A DNA stretch of 52,021 bases from an uncultured Campylobacter sp. (GTDB lineage Bacteria; Campylobacterota; Campylobacteria; Campylobacterales; Campylobacteraceae), in NCBI RefSeq assembly GCF_937981295.1, contig NZ_CALJPC010000031.1:1-52021 (forward strand), read 5' to 3'. The position numbers and the translations under genes were made by a program. Of the stretch, positions 16,552 through 24,672 are shown in pieces (within the stretch, counting starts at the first letter, position 1; each line of letters starts with the position of its first letter). The notes beneath the pieces were generated by a model. The model did no database searches. It saw nothing but the letters and a program-made list of their open reading frames with translations, and was not told where the DNA came from.

Positions 16552-17736
16552 ATGAAAAAAACCTTGAAATTTATCGGCTCTATCGTACTTATTTTTATTG
16601 CGATATATTTTTTATACGGTAAATTTTTTAAGCAAGAAGAGGCACCGAAAGCCCTCACCACAAGGCTTGAAAAGGGCGATATCAGAGGCACGGTGACGGC
16701 TGCGGGAGAGGTTTACGCCAGGGATTTGGTCGATGTGGGCGCGCAGGTAAGCGGTCAGATCAAAAAGCTCTACGTCAAAGTGGGCGATATCGTAAAAAAA
16801 GGCGATATGATCGCACAGATCGATTCCGTCACGCAAGAAAACGAGATCGCGCAGCAAAAGGCGCAGCTTCTGATCCACGAAGCCAATTTGGCTTCTGCAA
16901 AGATCGCCGCGGCAAATGCTAAAACGCAGTATAACCGCGAGCTTGAGTTGTATAAAAGAAACGCCGCTTCCAAAGAGGCGGTGGAAAATGCTAAAAATAG
17001 CGCCGCTTTAAAGGAAGCCGAGCAGAAGCAGATCGAGGCGCAGATCGAGCAGACCAAACTTCAGCTAAGCACTGCGGAGACAAATTTTGGCTACACCAAG
17101 ATCACGGCTCCGATAAGCGGCACGATCGTTTCCATGCCGGTAGAGGAGGGCAAAACGGTAAATTCCAACCAAACCACGCCTACGATCGTAAAGATCGCCG
17201 ATCTAAGCAAGATGGAGATCAAGATGCAAATCGCAGAGGGCGATATATCCAAAGTAAAGGTCGGAATGGACGTAGAATACTCCATACTATCGGATCTGGA
17301 TAATATCAAAAAGGCTAAAATTTACAAGATCGATCCGGGTCTTACCACGCTTAGCGACGGGACGTACGATAAAACCTCTAGCGGTTCGTCCTATTCTTCG
17401 AGCAGCAGCGACAGCGCGATCTATTTTTATGCAAAGATGCTCGTGGATAACGAAAACGATTTTTTAAAGATCGGAATGACGACCGAAAACAACATAATCG
17501 TAAGCGAAGCGAACAATACGAGCTACCTACCTACCTCCGTTATCAAGCGAGACGGGGGAGGCGATTACGTCACGGTGCTTAACGGCAAAGAGCCTGAGCA
17601 ACGATACGTAAAAACGGGCGTCAGCGACGATTTGAATACTGAAATTTTAAGCGGTTTGGATGAAAAAGATGAGGTGCTTATCGCTGACGGAAAAGCCGCG
17701 CCGTTAAATATGGACGGGCCTCCGATGGTGTTTTAG
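16552..17736 (+). CDS. macA: MacA-like periplasmic adaptor (membrane fusion protein)
   Basis: A 394-residue HlyD/MacA-type adaptor that bridges the inner-membrane MacB pump and a TolC-like channel. It has an N-terminal membrane anchor (residues 7-22), a split lipoyl domain (VDVGAQVSGQIKKLYVKVGDIVKKGD and, later, FGYTKITAPISGTIVSMPVEEGKTV), a long alpha-helical hairpin between them (about 100-180), and beta-barrel and membrane-proximal domains after it. A serine-rich loop (SSGSSYSSSSSDS, about 277-289) interrupts the membrane-proximal part, where MacA proteins often have a variable loop. It is first in the macA-macB-tolC-like operon, 21 nt before macB. Confidence 0.9.
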   Translation: MKKTLKFIGSIVLIFIAIYFLYGKFFKQEEAPKALTTRLEKGDIRGTVTAAGEVYARDLVDVGAQVSGQIKKLYVKVGDIVKKGDMIAQIDSVTQENEIAQQKAQLLIHEANLASAKIAAANAKTQYNRELELYKRNAASKEAVENAKNSAALKEAEQKQIEAQIEQTKLQLSTAETNFGYTKITAPISGTIVSMPVEEGKTVNSNQTTPTIVKIADLSKMEIKMQIAEGDISKVKVGMDVEYSILSDLDNIKKAKIYKIDPGLTTLSDGTYDKTSSGSSYSSSSSDSAIYFYAKMLVDNENDFLKIGMTTENNIIVSEANNTSYLPTSVIKRDGGGDYVTVLNGKEPEQRYVKTGVSDDLNTEILSGLDEKDEVLIADGKAAPLNMDGPPMVF

Positions 17737-17757
17737 TTAAAATTTTATGGTGTAAAG

Positions 17758-19686
17758 ATGCTAGAGCTTAAAGATATAAACAAAAAATTCATTCTCGGCG
17801 ATAACGAAATCCACGTGCTAAAGGACGTAAGTTTAAATATCGAAGCGGGCGAGTTTATATCGATAATCGGGCAATCCGGAAGCGGAAAATCGACGCTGAT
17901 GAATATAATCGGCTGCATCGATACGCCAAGTAGCGGAAGCTATAAGATCGAAGGTCGCGAGACCGCGAATTTAAGCGGCGACGAGCTTGCGGCGCTTAGA
18001 AGTAAAAAATTCGGCTTTGTCTTTCAAAAATACAATCTTATAGCTACGATGGACGCGACCGCAAACGTCTCGCTGCCTGCGGTGTATGCGGGCGTGGGAG
18101 CGAGCGAACGGACGAAACGGGCGGTGGAGCTTTTGGATAAGCTGGAGCTTGGCGATCGCACCAAAAATTTACCGAGTAAACTTAGCGGCGGGCAGCAGCA
18201 GCGCGTAAGTATCGCCCGCGCTCTGATAAACGGCGGCGAAGTGATTTTGGCCGACGAGCCCACCGGCGCGCTTGATAGCAAAAGCGGCGAGACGGTGATG
18301 CAAATTTTAACGGCGCTGCACAAAGAGGGCCACACCATCATCATAGTCACGCACGATGCGCATATTGCGGAATTTGCGGATCGTATCATCGAGATCAAAG
18401 ACGGTAAAATTTTAAGCGATAAAAGAAAGGCGGAGCGGGTTTTCGAGCGCAAAAAAGAGCAGATCAAAACTAAAAATTCCTTTATATTTTGCAAAGACCA
18501 ACTCATAGAGAGCTTTAAAATGTCGATTAGCGCGATATTTTCGCATAAACTAAGATCGATTTTGACGATGCTTGGTATTATCATCGGCATCGCGTCTGTT
18601 ATCTGCGTAGTAGCTCTCGGTAAGGGTTCGGAGGAGAAAATTTTATCCGAGATCCGTAAAATTGGCACCAATACGATCGATATCTTTCCCGGTAAAAATT
18701 TCGGCGACGTGCGTGCGGGCTTTGTAAGCACCCTTACGATAAGCGATTCTAAGGTTTTGGCGCGCCAGCCCTACGTCGATTATGCCACACCAAATGCTTC
18801 TGCAAGCGGTACGGCAACATATGCTAATTTAAGCTCCAAGGCTCAACTGCGCGGCGGCGGCGTGAATTCTTTGGCGGTTAATGGCATAGATATAGAAGAT
18901 GGTAGAAATTTTAGCGACGATGATATTAAAAATTCTGCCTCTGTCGCGATTATCGATCCAAACACTAAAAAAACATTTTTTAAAAATTCAGATCCGATCG
19001 GCAAGACGATTTTATTTTCGGGTAAGCCACTTAAGATCATAGGAGTTTCGGGCAAGGATAAAAACGCCTTCGGAAGCAACGAAAATTTAAGAATTTACGC
19101 GCCATACTCAACCGTGATGAATAAAATCACGGGCAATCGAAAAATCAGCTCTATCACCATCAAAATAAAAGACGATGTCAATACTCAAGTGGCCGAAGAA
19201 AGCCTAACTCAGCTACTTATCCAAAGACACGGCTCACGGGATTTTCATACGATGAACGCAGATACTATCAAACAAACAATACAAAGCACTACCGGCACGA
19301 TGACGATTCTGATCTCATCGATCGCGGTGATCTCACTCGTCGTCGGCGGCATCGGAGTGATGAATATCATGCTCGTAAGCGTTACCGAGCGCACGCGCGA
19401 AATCGGCATTAGGATGGCGATCGGCGCGAAGCAATCCAACATCTTGCAGCAATTTTTGATAGAGGCGATCTTGCTTTGCTCGCTGGGCGGAGCTTTAGGA
19501 ATTTTAATCGCTTTGGCGCTTGGATTTGCATTTAATACCATAAGCCCAGATTTTGCGATGAAATTTACTACCGCGCCTTTCGTGATCGCCTTTGCAGCGT
19601 CGTCCGCGATCGGCATAGTTTTCGGATATCTGCCGGCAAGAAACGCCAGCAGATTAAATCCGATAGATGCTTTAGCACAAGAATAA
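17758..19686 (+). CDS. macB: MacB-like ABC transporter (fused ATPase and permease)
   Basis: A 642-residue mechanotransmission-type ABC transporter. The N-terminal ATPase domain has Walker A IGQSGSGKSTLMNI (about 38-51), the signature LSGGQQQRVSIARAL (142-156) and Walker B VILADEPTGALDS. After residue 250 comes a first membrane helix, a periplasmic MacB core domain (about 290-510), and three C-terminal FtsX-type helices. With MacA and an outer-membrane channel it expels macrolides, peptides or heme-like and LPS-related molecules from the periplasm in characterised relatives. Coupled with macA upstream (21 nt) and the channel gene downstream (13 nt). Substrate here unknown. Confidence 0.94.
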   Translation: MLELKDINKKFILGDNEIHVLKDVSLNIEAGEFISIIGQSGSGKSTLMNIIGCIDTPSSGSYKIEGRETANLSGDELAALRSKKFGFVFQKYNLIATMDATANVSLPAVYAGVGASERTKRAVELLDKLELGDRTKNLPSKLSGGQQQRVSIARALINGGEVILADEPTGALDSKSGETVMQILTALHKEGHTIIIVTHDAHIAEFADRIIEIKDGKILSDKRKAERVFERKKEQIKTKNSFIFCKDQLIESFKMSISAIFSHKLRSILTMLGIIIGIASVICVVALGKGSEEKILSEIRKIGTNTIDIFPGKNFGDVRAGFVSTLTISDSKVLARQPYVDYATPNASASGTATYANLSSKAQLRGGGVNSLAVNGIDIEDGRNFSDDDIKNSASVAIIDPNTKKTFFKNSDPIGKTILFSGKPLKIIGVSGKDKNAFGSNENLRIYAPYSTVMNKITGNRKISSITIKIKDDVNTQVAEESLTQLLIQRHGSRDFHTMNADTIKQTIQSTTGTMTILISSIAVISLVVGGIGVMNIMLVSVTERTREIGIRMAIGAKQSNILQQFLIEAILLCSLGGALGILIALALGFAFNTISPDFAMKFTTAPFVIAFAASSAIGIVFGYLPARNASRLNPIDALAQE

Positions 19687-19699
19687 ACAAGGAGAGAAA

Positions 19700-21058
19700 A
19701 TGATAAATTCCAAAGTAATTTTAAGCGGCATTTTAGCTGTTTTTATCGGCGGTTGCGCCTCAAATCAAAGTGAGGTCGAATTTAAGCCTGTAGAGCATTT
19801 CAAGGACGAAAATGCAAGCTATGAAATCGATACGCTGTGGTATAAAAAATATGGCGAATCATACCTAAATAAGCTTGTAGATCAAGCCCTTGCGAATAAC
19901 TACGATCTAAAAACAGCGGCTTTAAACGTTGAGAGTGCTTATGCAAATTTAGGGCTAAGCAGGGCTGATCTTTTTCCTACGCTAAGCAGCTCGTGGAGTG
20001 CGGGCGCTAATCGCGATATAAGCACCGGCTCAAATTGGAACAAAACCTATAGTTCGGGCTTTAACGTAAGCTATGAGCTTGATCTTTTCGGCAAGATCCG
20101 CTCGGCGGTAAATGCCGAGGGCTGGAACGCTAAAGCCAGCGAGTTTGACCTTGAAAATACTCGCCTGACTCTTATAAATTCTGTCGTAAGCGGCTACTTC
20201 GAGATGCTTTATCTAAACGATTCGCTAAAATGGACAAAACAGAATTTAAGCGATTACCGAGAGATCGAAAAAATAATCAAGGCAAAATATGATTACGGCA
20301 AGTCCGAGCAGCTTGATTACAGGCAGATTCAAAATTCTATTCTAGGGCTTGAAAACAAGGTCTTAAGCATTCAAAAAAATATCGAGGATAATCATAAATA
20401 TATGAGAAATCTCATCTCCTCCAGCTTGCAATTTGATGATAACACCGATTCGATAAATTCCATAGAATTCCAAGGCGTTGATCTAAATGTGCCTTACACG
20501 GCGCTTGCTAACCGCCCAGATATTAGAGCTGCGATCGCTAGGCTAAATTCCAGTTTTTATGATGAACAGACCGCTAAGTTAAATTTTTTTCCTAGCGTAA
20601 ATTTAGGTGCAGGGCTTACTAATGGGCAAGGCGTGAGCGCTAACGATAGCTTCAAGCTAAATTTTTTAAGTGGCAACGTAAGCATAAGTCTGCCGTTTTT
20701 GGATTATGCGAGGGTTGAAAACCGCCTTAAAATTTCGGAGATCGCTTTTCGCAAAAACGTCGTAAATTACGAACAGACGCTCTCTAACGCTACGAATGAG
20801 GTGCTAAATTTATATAGAATTTATCAGATCAATCTGGCTAGCCTTAAAAATTTAAGTGCCGCTTATGACGAAAAGGCGCGTATTGCCGATCTTTACGCTG
20901 CGAAATACGAAGCAGGTTCAAGTGAGCTGAAGGATATGCTAGAAGCCCGTACCGACGCCGTAAACGCCAAGATAAACGAGCTAAATCAAAGATATTTGAC
21001 GCTTCAAAACGAGGCGGCGATCTATCGCGCGATGGCAGGTAAATTTAAACGCAAATGA
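19700..21058 (+). CDS. TolC-like outer-membrane efflux lipoprotein (NodT/CusC type)
   Basis: A 452-residue outer-membrane factor. The signal ILAVFIGGCAS marks a lipoprotein with Cys about residue 19. Two repeats of the OEP family follow, with the typical segments WYKKYGESYLNKLVDQALANNYDLKTAALNV, YELDLFGKIRSAV and TALANRPDIRAAIARLNSSF. It should provide the channel for MacAB. The ATG at 19700 follows AAGGAGAG. The 3' end overlaps the next small gene by 4 nt. The family identity is clear; pairing with MacAB rests on the operon. Confidence 0.9.
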   Translation: MINSKVILSGILAVFIGGCASNQSEVEFKPVEHFKDENASYEIDTLWYKKYGESYLNKLVDQALANNYDLKTAALNVESAYANLGLSRADLFPTLSSSWSAGANRDISTGSNWNKTYSSGFNVSYELDLFGKIRSAVNAEGWNAKASEFDLENTRLTLINSVVSGYFEMLYLNDSLKWTKQNLSDYREIEKIIKAKYDYGKSEQLDYRQIQNSILGLENKVLSIQKNIEDNHKYMRNLISSSLQFDDNTDSINSIEFQGVDLNVPYTALANRPDIRAAIARLNSSFYDEQTAKLNFFPSVNLGAGLTNGQGVSANDSFKLNFLSGNVSISLPFLDYARVENRLKISEIAFRKNVVNYEQTLSNATNEVLNLYRIYQINLASLKNLSAAYDEKARIADLYAAKYEAGSSELKDMLEARTDAVNAKINELNQRYLTLQNEAAIYRAMAGKFKRK

Positions 21059-21408
21059 AAAAGGCTTTGATATTTTGGCTGCTTTGTGGCGCGATATTTG
21101 CTGATTCTATGGTACTAAGTGCGCAAAATGGTGCAGTAAGCCTTGGCGCCAGCGCTTACGTTGCGAACGATAAACAATCAGAATTTGAGAAAAACCATAA
21201 TGAAATTCTGCTAAATCGTCAAAAAAATGAATTAGATCGGCAAAGCCTGCAAAATAATTTGCAACGTGAATCAAAAGGCCTAGGCGACCACGATGATTTT
21301 TCGATGAAAAAACAGCCGATGCAAGATATCAAGGAGCGAAACAATAAAAATGAGAAGGACTTAAAACTGCGCCGTAAAAAGCTGCAAGGCGACGCTTATC
21401 GGCGCTAG
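21055..21408 (+). CDS. small exported protein of unknown function after the efflux operon
   Basis: A 117-residue protein with a signal peptide (residues 1-16, cleavage after FA) and a very polar, helical, charged body rich in K, N, E, Q and R (for example EILLNRQKNELDRQSLQNNL), which could form a coiled coil. Its ATG overlaps the stop of the outer-membrane factor gene by 4 nt (ATGA), so it is co-translated with the MacAB-TolC-like operon. I do not recognise the family. It might be an accessory periplasmic part of the pump, but that rests on context alone. Confidence 0.7.
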   Translation: MKKALIFWLLCGAIFADSMVLSAQNGAVSLGASAYVANDKQSEFEKNHNEILLNRQKNELDRQSLQNNLQRESKGLGDHDDFSMKKQPMQDIKERNNKNEKDLKLRRKKLQGDAYRR

Positions 21409-21483
21409 GGCTGCTTTTGTTTATCGGTTTTTAAGTAAAGTTTCTATAAAATCTCCGCTTTACATTTTCTTAAAGGAACAGTT

Positions 21484-21618
21484 ATGAAAAGAACGTACCA
21501 ACCCCACAATACCCCTAAAAAGCGCACTCACGGTTTTCGCGTCCGTATGAAAACAAAAAACGGTCGCAGAGTTTTAAGTGCAAGACGTGCTAAAGGCAGA
21601 AGAAGATTGGCTGCGTAG
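21484..21618 (+). CDS. rpmH: 50S ribosomal protein L34
   Basis: A 44-residue protein, very basic, with the unmistakable L34 sequence: MKRTYQPHNTPKKRTHGF at the start and GRRVLSARRAKGRRRLAA at the end. AAAGGAACAG precedes the ATG. It starts the conserved rpmH-rnpA-yidD-yidC-jag-mnmE cluster. A TATAAA at 21442-21447 may be its -10 box. The downstream rnpA frame appears to begin inside its last codons. Confidence 0.98.
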   Translation: MKRTYQPHNTPKKRTHGFRVRMKTKNGRRVLSARRAKGRRRLAA

Positions 21619-21941
21619 GCGAATTTGCTGCGATAAGCGATAGCAGGGTTTTTTCGGAGGTTTATAAAAGTGCGGCAAAGTGGCATTGTGAATGCGCTGT
21701 TGTGTATTTTTTGGCTAGCGAGCAGCGTAAATTTAGCGCAGTCGCCAGTAAAAAAATAGGCAATTCAGTTACGCGAAATTACGCTAAAAGACGTTTGCGC
21801 GCCGCATTTTATAATCAAAAAGACGCCATTGTTAGCGGAATTTTTATATTAATCGCAAAAAAGCGGATTATAGATATGAGCTTTGAAGACATTGAGCGAA
21901 ATTTAAAATGGGCGTTTAAAAAGATCGGCGCAGTAAAATGA
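21606..21941 (+). CDS. rnpA: ribonuclease P protein component, with no canonical start codon at its homologous N-terminus
   Basis: Protein subunit of RNase P, which matures tRNA 5' ends. The RNR-type motif SKKIGNSVTRNYAKRRLRA is clear. The frame upstream of the first canonical start (GTG 21702, which would give only 79 residues) still encodes family-like sequence: EFAAISDSRVFSEVYKSAAKWHCE, resembling the N-terminal helix and FxxVYK..KKWHCE region I remember from Campylobacter RnpA. Between the upstream stop and 21702 there is no ATG, GTG or TTG in frame; ATT at 21606, after AGAAGAAG and inside rpmH, gives 111 residues, close to the family length. ATA at 21633 is an alternative. The gene is certain; the start is not. 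It overlaps yidD by 4 nt. Confidence 0.85.
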   Translation: MGCVGEFAAISDSRVFSEVYKSAAKWHCECAVVYFLASEQRKFSAVASKKIGNSVTRNYAKRRLRAAFYNQKDAIVSGIFILIAKKRIIDMSFEDIERNLKWAFKKIGAVK

Positions 21942-22285
21942 AGAAATTTTTTATAGTCGCGATCGGGTTTTATCGAAAATTTATTTCGCCTTTGCTACCG
22001 CGCTGTTGCCGTTATTATCCGAGCTGTTCGGAATACGCGCTTTATGAGTTTAAGTTTAACGGCGTCTTTGGCGCGCTCTGTGCTGTAACGGCTAGAATTT
22101 TAAGATGCAATCCGCTCTTTAGCGGCGGCATAGATTATCCGATAATCGCGCGAAATTTCAAATTTTGCGTATTTTCTAAAATCCGCAGCAGCAATGCCTC
22201 TGTGGATAAATTTAAGCTTTGGTTTATACCATATAAAAAAAATAGATATTACGTCATACGACTAGGAGAAAATAGTGCTAGATAA
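21938..22285 (+). CDS. yidD: membrane protein insertion efficiency factor YidD
   Basis: A 115-residue protein whose first 75 residues are YidD: FYRKFISPLLPRCCRYYPSCSEYALYEF with the conserved Cys and Pro residues, then NPLFSGGIDYP. YidD is a small peripheral membrane protein that helps YidC-dependent insertion. The last 40 residues are basic and variable. The ATG overlaps the rnpA stop by 4 nt, and its own end overlaps the yidC start by 11 nt, so translation runs through the cluster. Confidence 0.93.
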   Translation: MKKFFIVAIGFYRKFISPLLPRCCRYYPSCSEYALYEFKFNGVFGALCAVTARILRCNPLFSGGIDYPIIARNFKFCVFSKIRSSNASVDKFKLWFIPYKKNRYYVIRLGENSAR

Positions 22286-23918
22286 ACTTCCTCAATCAAA
22301 GCGCCTTGCTATCGCGATAGCAACTGCGCTCATATTTTTCGTAGCTTACGATCATTTTTATTTATCAAAAATTCGAGCCGCTATGGAGGCAAACGCAACC
22401 GCGGCGCAAATCGCACAAAAAAATGCCGCCAAGTCCGCTCCGCAAACTACCGCCACTGGTTTGAGTGCGCAGGGAGCAAATTTAAGTACCGCGAATTCCA
22501 TCTCTGCACCGTTAGTGCGCGTGGTTGGCAAAGAAGCAAATTTCACGATCGACGGACTTGGTCGCATAAGCTCATATGTGTTAAACGATGCGAAATTCCG
22601 TGACGAAAACGGCGATGCGATAAATTTGATTGATCCTAAATCGCATTCTAAACCGCTTGAGATGCGCTTCGAGGACGCGGCGTTGAATGCGATGGCTTTC
22701 GATACTCCTTACAGCGCTTCATCTGGCGAGCTGGACGTACGAAACGGAGAGGCTAGCGTTACGTTAAGTCAAAGTTTAGGCGCCGTTAGCATAAATAAAA
22801 TTCTTACCTTTTATCCAAATGGTAGTTATAAATTGGATCTGAAGTTAAGCGGAAATGCGCGTTATTTTATCAGCCCCGGCTCGCGCCCGAACGTAGAAGT
22901 AGATAGCTATACGGTTCACGGCGTCATCGTTGGAAAACCGGGCGAAGCGGGAATTTCAGATAAAATCGCTTCATTTTTTACTGGCTCGCAGGTTATAAAC
23001 GAAAGCGTAGAAATTTTTAAAGATGGTGATGTGGATAAAAACGAGCGAATAAGTGGCGTAAATATCGCTGCAAGCTCCGATCGCTATTATACGACGCTAT
23101 TTTACGGAGAGAGCTTGAATGCGACCGTGACTGATGCAGATAAAATTTCGCAGGTTTTCATAGGCTCGGACGGCGATCTTAGTCTTACGGGCTATATCGG
23201 CGCGAAAGATCATGCGACGCTAAATTCGATAGATCCGGTTCTTACCAATATCATCGAATACGGCTGGTTTACCTTTATCGCCCGTCCGATGTTTAAATTT
23301 CTAAACTGGCTGCATGGCTATATCGGCAACTGGGGCTGGTCGATCGTCGTGCTTACGCTCATTATCCGCCTAATCCTATTCCCGCTAAGCTACAAGGGAA
23401 TGCTATCGATGAACAAGCTAAAGGATCTGGCGCCTAAGTTGAAGGAGCTTCAAGAAAAATACAAGGACGATAAACAGAAGCTGCAGATGCATATGATGGA
23501 TCTGTATAAGAAAAACGGCGCCAATCCTATGGGCGGCTGCTTGCCGATCCTGCTTCAGATCCCGGTATTTCTTGCGATCTACCGCGTGCTACTTAACGCG
23601 ATCGAGCTAAAGGGCGCGGAGTGGGCGCTGTGGATTCACGATCTATCGCTTAAAGATCCTTACTATATCCTGCCGATTACGATGGGAATTTTGATGTTTT
23701 TGCAGCAAAAGATCACGCCGACTACGTTTACCGATCCGATGCAAGAGAAGATGATGAAATTCTTGCCGCTTATTTTTACGGTATTTTTCGTGATGTTCCC
23801 GGCGGGTCTGACGCTGTATTGGACGGTCAATAATTTCTGCTCCATTATCCAGCAATACGTCATTAATAAAGCCTTTGCTAGGCATAAACAAGCTCAAATA
23901 GCGGAGAAAAAATCATGA
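22275..23918 (+). CDS. yidC: membrane protein insertase YidC
   Basis: A 547-residue insertase of Gram-negative type: an N-terminal membrane segment (about 8-25), a large periplasmic domain (about 75-310), and the conserved five-helix insertase domain (WGWSIVVLTLIIRLILFPLSYKGMLSMNKLKDLAPKL to the end). NPMGGCLPILLQIPVFLAIYRVL is the family hallmark. The start is GTG at 22275, with AGGAGAAA upstream. A linker at 30-75 is Ala/Thr/Asn-rich, which is normal for YidC. It inserts respiratory and other inner-membrane proteins, alone or with SecYEG. Confidence 0.97.
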   Translation: MLDKLPQSKRLAIAIATALIFFVAYDHFYLSKIRAAMEANATAAQIAQKNAAKSAPQTTATGLSAQGANLSTANSISAPLVRVVGKEANFTIDGLGRISSYVLNDAKFRDENGDAINLIDPKSHSKPLEMRFEDAALNAMAFDTPYSASSGELDVRNGEASVTLSQSLGAVSINKILTFYPNGSYKLDLKLSGNARYFISPGSRPNVEVDSYTVHGVIVGKPGEAGISDKIASFFTGSQVINESVEIFKDGDVDKNERISGVNIAASSDRYYTTLFYGESLNATVTDADKISQVFIGSDGDLSLTGYIGAKDHATLNSIDPVLTNIIEYGWFTFIARPMFKFLNWLHGYIGNWGWSIVVLTLIIRLILFPLSYKGMLSMNKLKDLAPKLKELQEKYKDDKQKLQMHMMDLYKKNGANPMGGCLPILLQIPVFLAIYRVLLNAIELKGAEWALWIHDLSLKDPYYILPITMGILMFLQQKITPTTFTDPMQEKMMKFLPLIFTVFFVMFPAGLTLYWTVNNFCSIIQQYVINKAFARHKQAQIAEKKS

Positions 23919-24670
23919 TAATTGAAGCAGAAAATTTAAAAGACGCATATAATAAAGCAGCAGCCGAGCTAGGATGCTCGGTTACGCAGCTTAACGTGCG
24001 CGTGCTGCAGCATCCAAGCGGCGGATTTTTGGGCTTTTTTAAAAAAAATGCTATTATAGAAGCGGTTTTGGAAGGAGAGAGATTTAGCGAAAATTCGGAA
24101 TTTAACGCCTCTCAAAGCAAAACCGACAAAGCAGAGAAAAAGCAGAGCGATAAATCAGAGCCACAAAATTCGCGCACCACGCATTCTAAACATCGCAAAG
24201 AAAAACAAAAGGGCGTTGTGACGGATGAAATTTTATCCGATATCAAAGAGAAGCTATCTGCACTTTTTAGATCAAGCGAGTTTAATATCGAAGTTAGCGA
24301 TGTTAGCAAAATCGACGAAAATACCGTCTATATCAAGCTGCAAGGCGAGGATAGCGCGCTTTTGATAGGCAAAGAAGGACACCGCTACAAGGCGCTTTCG
24401 TATATGATTTACAACTGGATCAGCATCAGATATGATCTTGCTGTGGTTTTTGAAATCGCGGAATTTTTACAAAATCAAGAACGATTTATCGATTCTTATG
24501 TAAATGCGCTCGTGGAACGCTCCGGAAATGAGCGTATCGTCACGAAGGCTTTTGATGGCGCATTTATCAAAATCGTAGCCGACAAGCTAAAACAAGCATA
24601 TCCAGATCGTTTCGTGGGAATCAAATCCACACGTAGCGGCAAAATCGTCATCGTAGACGAAAAAAGCTAA
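23915..24670 (+). CDS. jag: Jag/KhpB-type RNA-binding protein
   Basis: A 251-residue protein with an N-terminal Jag-N domain (residues 1-50, VLQHPSGGFLGFFKKNAIIEA), a polar Lys/Ser/Asn linker (60-100), and a KH domain with GKEGHRYKALSYMIYN (about 155-172). I do not see the R-x3-H signature of a C-terminal R3H domain, so the end may be a diverged version. Jag (KhpB) lies after yidC in many bacteria and binds small or structured RNAs. It overlaps yidC by 4 nt and is followed by mnmE 2 nt later. Confidence 0.88.
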   Translation: MIIEAENLKDAYNKAAAELGCSVTQLNVRVLQHPSGGFLGFFKKNAIIEAVLEGERFSENSEFNASQSKTDKAEKKQSDKSEPQNSRTTHSKHRKEKQKGVVTDEILSDIKEKLSALFRSSEFNIEVSDVSKIDENTVYIKLQGEDSALLIGKEGHRYKALSYMIYNWISIRYDLAVVFEIAEFLQNQERFIDSYVNALVERSGNERIVTKAFDGAFIKIVADKLKQAYPDRFVGIKSTRSGKIVIVDEKS

Positions 24671-24672
24671 TC

